A stretch of 6,217 bases of DNA from an uncultured Butyricicoccus sp. GTDB taxonomy: Bacteria > Bacillota > Clostridia > Oscillospirales > Butyricicoccaceae. Position numbers and translations under genes: made by a program. This document shows positions 5,423 through 6,217 of this stretch, in pieces (positions within the stretch are counted from its first letter, which is position 1; each line of letters begins with the position of its first letter). Under the pieces are notes generated by a model that searched no databases, was not told where the DNA came from, and saw only the letters and a program-made list of their open reading frames with translations. The DNA lies in NCBI GenBank assembly GCA_910584935.1, contig CAJUDU010000110.1:1-6217 (forward strand), written 5' to 3'.

Positions 5423-6149
5423 AATGCAGTTTGCGGCATCCATTGCGACGGATAGCCGCTTGACCGCGGAACAATATGCCTGCCAGCTAAGGGATGCCGC
5501 CTGGCTGCATCAGGTGGATATTACAAAGGCGAATGGTGTGGTATATGGTTCGGTGGTGCCTGCCGTCACGCCAGCAATTCTAGATGCTGTAAAGCTGCTG
5601 GCAAGCTGTGAGGTGTTAGGGTTAGGGCAGGGCGTGAAAACTGGGCTGAACCTGAAAGTTGACCAGCCGCGTGCGCTTGGCAGTGATTTGGTTGCCAATG
5701 CGGTATGGGCAGCCTGCCGGGGCAAGCTGCCCTGTGTGGTGGTGGATTTAGGGACAGCAACCACATTTACGGTTTTGGATAAATCAGGCGCGCTGGTAGG
5801 CACAGCCATTGCCGCGGGCGCGCGCACATCGTTGGATACCCTGAAAAATATGGCGGCGCAGTTGCCCGCCATCCGCATGGAAGCCCCTGCGCGCGGGGTG
5901 ATTGGGCGCAATACCATTGATGCGATGAAATCTGGCGCGGTGTTTGGGGCGGCGGCAATGATTGACGGCATGACTGTCCGCATTGCCGAGGCGCTTGGCG
6001 AAATGCCCTATATTTTGCTTTGCGGGGGCTGTGGGCAGGCGGTTGCGCCATATCTGACGGCCATGGCGGAATGCGACCCATACACAACCTTGCGCGGGCT
6101 GGCGGCAGTGTGGCAGAAAAACCATAAAACGGATGAAACAGGGCGTTGA
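5361..6149 (+). CDS. coaX: Type III pantothenate kinase
   Basis: This 262-residue ASKHA-fold kinase phosphorylates pantothenate with ATP, the first step of CoA synthesis. The family acts as cytosolic dimers, needs a monovalent cation such as potassium, and is not inhibited by CoA. The nucleotide-binding motif DIGNS (6-10) starts the protein. GSDLVANAVWA (107-117) carries the expected catalytic aspartate D109, DLGTATT (129-135) is the second phosphate motif, and VIGRNTIDAMKSGAVFG (180-196) and LLCGGCGQ (219-226) follow in the usual order. Two positions differ from the textbook consensus: L110 where GADR-type proteins have arginine, and A152 where many have proline in a PG pair. I recall similar GSDL variants in clostridial homologues. 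Length is normal. The gene overlaps the preceding frame by 62 bases, has its own promoter candidate, and ends in a terminator. Confidence 0.95.
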   Translation: MLIALDIGNSHIRFGGFSGNEMQFAASIATDSRLTAEQYACQLRDAAWLHQVDITKANGVVYGSVVPAVTPAILDAVKLLASCEVLGLGQGVKTGLNLKVDQPRALGSDLVANAVWAACRGKLPCVVVDLGTATTFTVLDKSGALVGTAIAAGARTSLDTLKNMAAQLPAIRMEAPARGVIGRNTIDAMKSGAVFGAAAMIDGMTVRIAEALGEMPYILLCGGCGQAVAPYLTAMAECDPYTTLRGLAAVWQKNHKTDETGR

Positions 6150-6164
6150 TGCCCTGTTTTTTTT
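6136..6164 (+). terminator. Intrinsic terminator of coaX
   Basis: AAACAGGGC (6136-6144) and GCCCTGTTT (6151-6159) form a perfect 9-bp stem around a 6-base loop, followed by a continuous run of eight T (6157-6164, partly in the stem). The coaX TGA stop (6147-6149) lies in the loop and right arm boundary, so the last codons form the left arm. This is the clearest terminator in the window. Confidence 0.92.
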
Positions 6165-6187
6165 AAGCCTTGTTTGAAAAATAAATA

Positions 6188-6215
6188 TTGCACAAATGAT
6201 AAACAAGTGTAAAAT
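6188..6215 (+). promoter_or_regulatory. Weak promoter candidate at right edge
   Basis: TTGCAC (6188-6193) and TAAAAT (6210-6215, five of six consensus) are 16 bases apart, in AT-rich sequence just after the coaX terminator. It would drive a gene beyond the window. The -35 is poor and a competing TTGAAA lies at 6174-6179, so the exact element is uncertain. Confidence 0.3.
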
Positions 6216-6217
6216 AG

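Noticed and set aside
5510..5983. 157-codon open frame antisense to coaX
   Set aside because: It is opposite the catalytic core of an intact coaX, and no domain is visible.
1..6217. Mobile element, CRISPR array, tRNA/rRNA or toxin-antitoxin locus
   Set aside because: I saw no transposase or integrase, no regularly spaced direct repeats, no tRNA cloverleaf or rRNA motif, and no toxin-antitoxin-like gene pair.

Overview
The window looks like an ordinary chromosomal segment of a Bacillota bacterium, most likely a clostridial lineage. The evidence is an SpoIIIE-type DNA translocase, a short (about 445-residue) Firmicutes-type glucose-6-phosphate isomerase, a type III pantothenate kinase, strong GGAGG/GAGGTG ribosome binding sites, one convincing TTG start, and several close matches to sigma-A promoters. 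Base composition looks roughly balanced by eye. The genus cannot be fixed from this sequence alone. I see no mobile element, CRISPR array, tRNA, rRNA or defence locus.

Layout, left to right. Positions 1-66 hold a strong imperfect hairpin (12-50) and perhaps the last codons of a gene entering from outside. Two genes then run leftward: a flavin reductase-family flavoprotein (67-567) and, upstream of it, the FtsK/SpoIIIE DNA translocase (628-3120, TTG start). A 366-base divergent intergenic region (3121-3486) carries one promoter for the translocase on the minus strand and a very good promoter for pgi on the plus strand, and each transcript has a leader that can fold. Three genes run rightward: pgi (3487-4824), a small four-helix membrane protein of the CmpB-like putative ABC-transporter permease family (4922-5422), and coaX (5361-6149). 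A textbook intrinsic terminator whose loop contains the coaX stop codon closes the block. A weak promoter-like pair lies at the right edge.

The genes do not form one pathway. They are housekeeping functions side by side: chromosome segregation (ftsK/spoIIIE), glycolysis (pgi) and the first step of CoA synthesis (coaX), plus a flavoprotein and a membrane protein of unknown substrate.

The points worth a second look are regulatory and architectural. A 17-bp palindrome overlaps the probable promoter of the flavoprotein gene. A long foldable leader, containing a 35-codon open frame, precedes pgi. The terminator-like hairpin after pgi contains the ribosome binding site and start codon of the next gene. 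The membrane-protein frame runs 62 bases into coaX, across coaX's own promoter and ribosome binding site. I found no convincing new multi-gene system.
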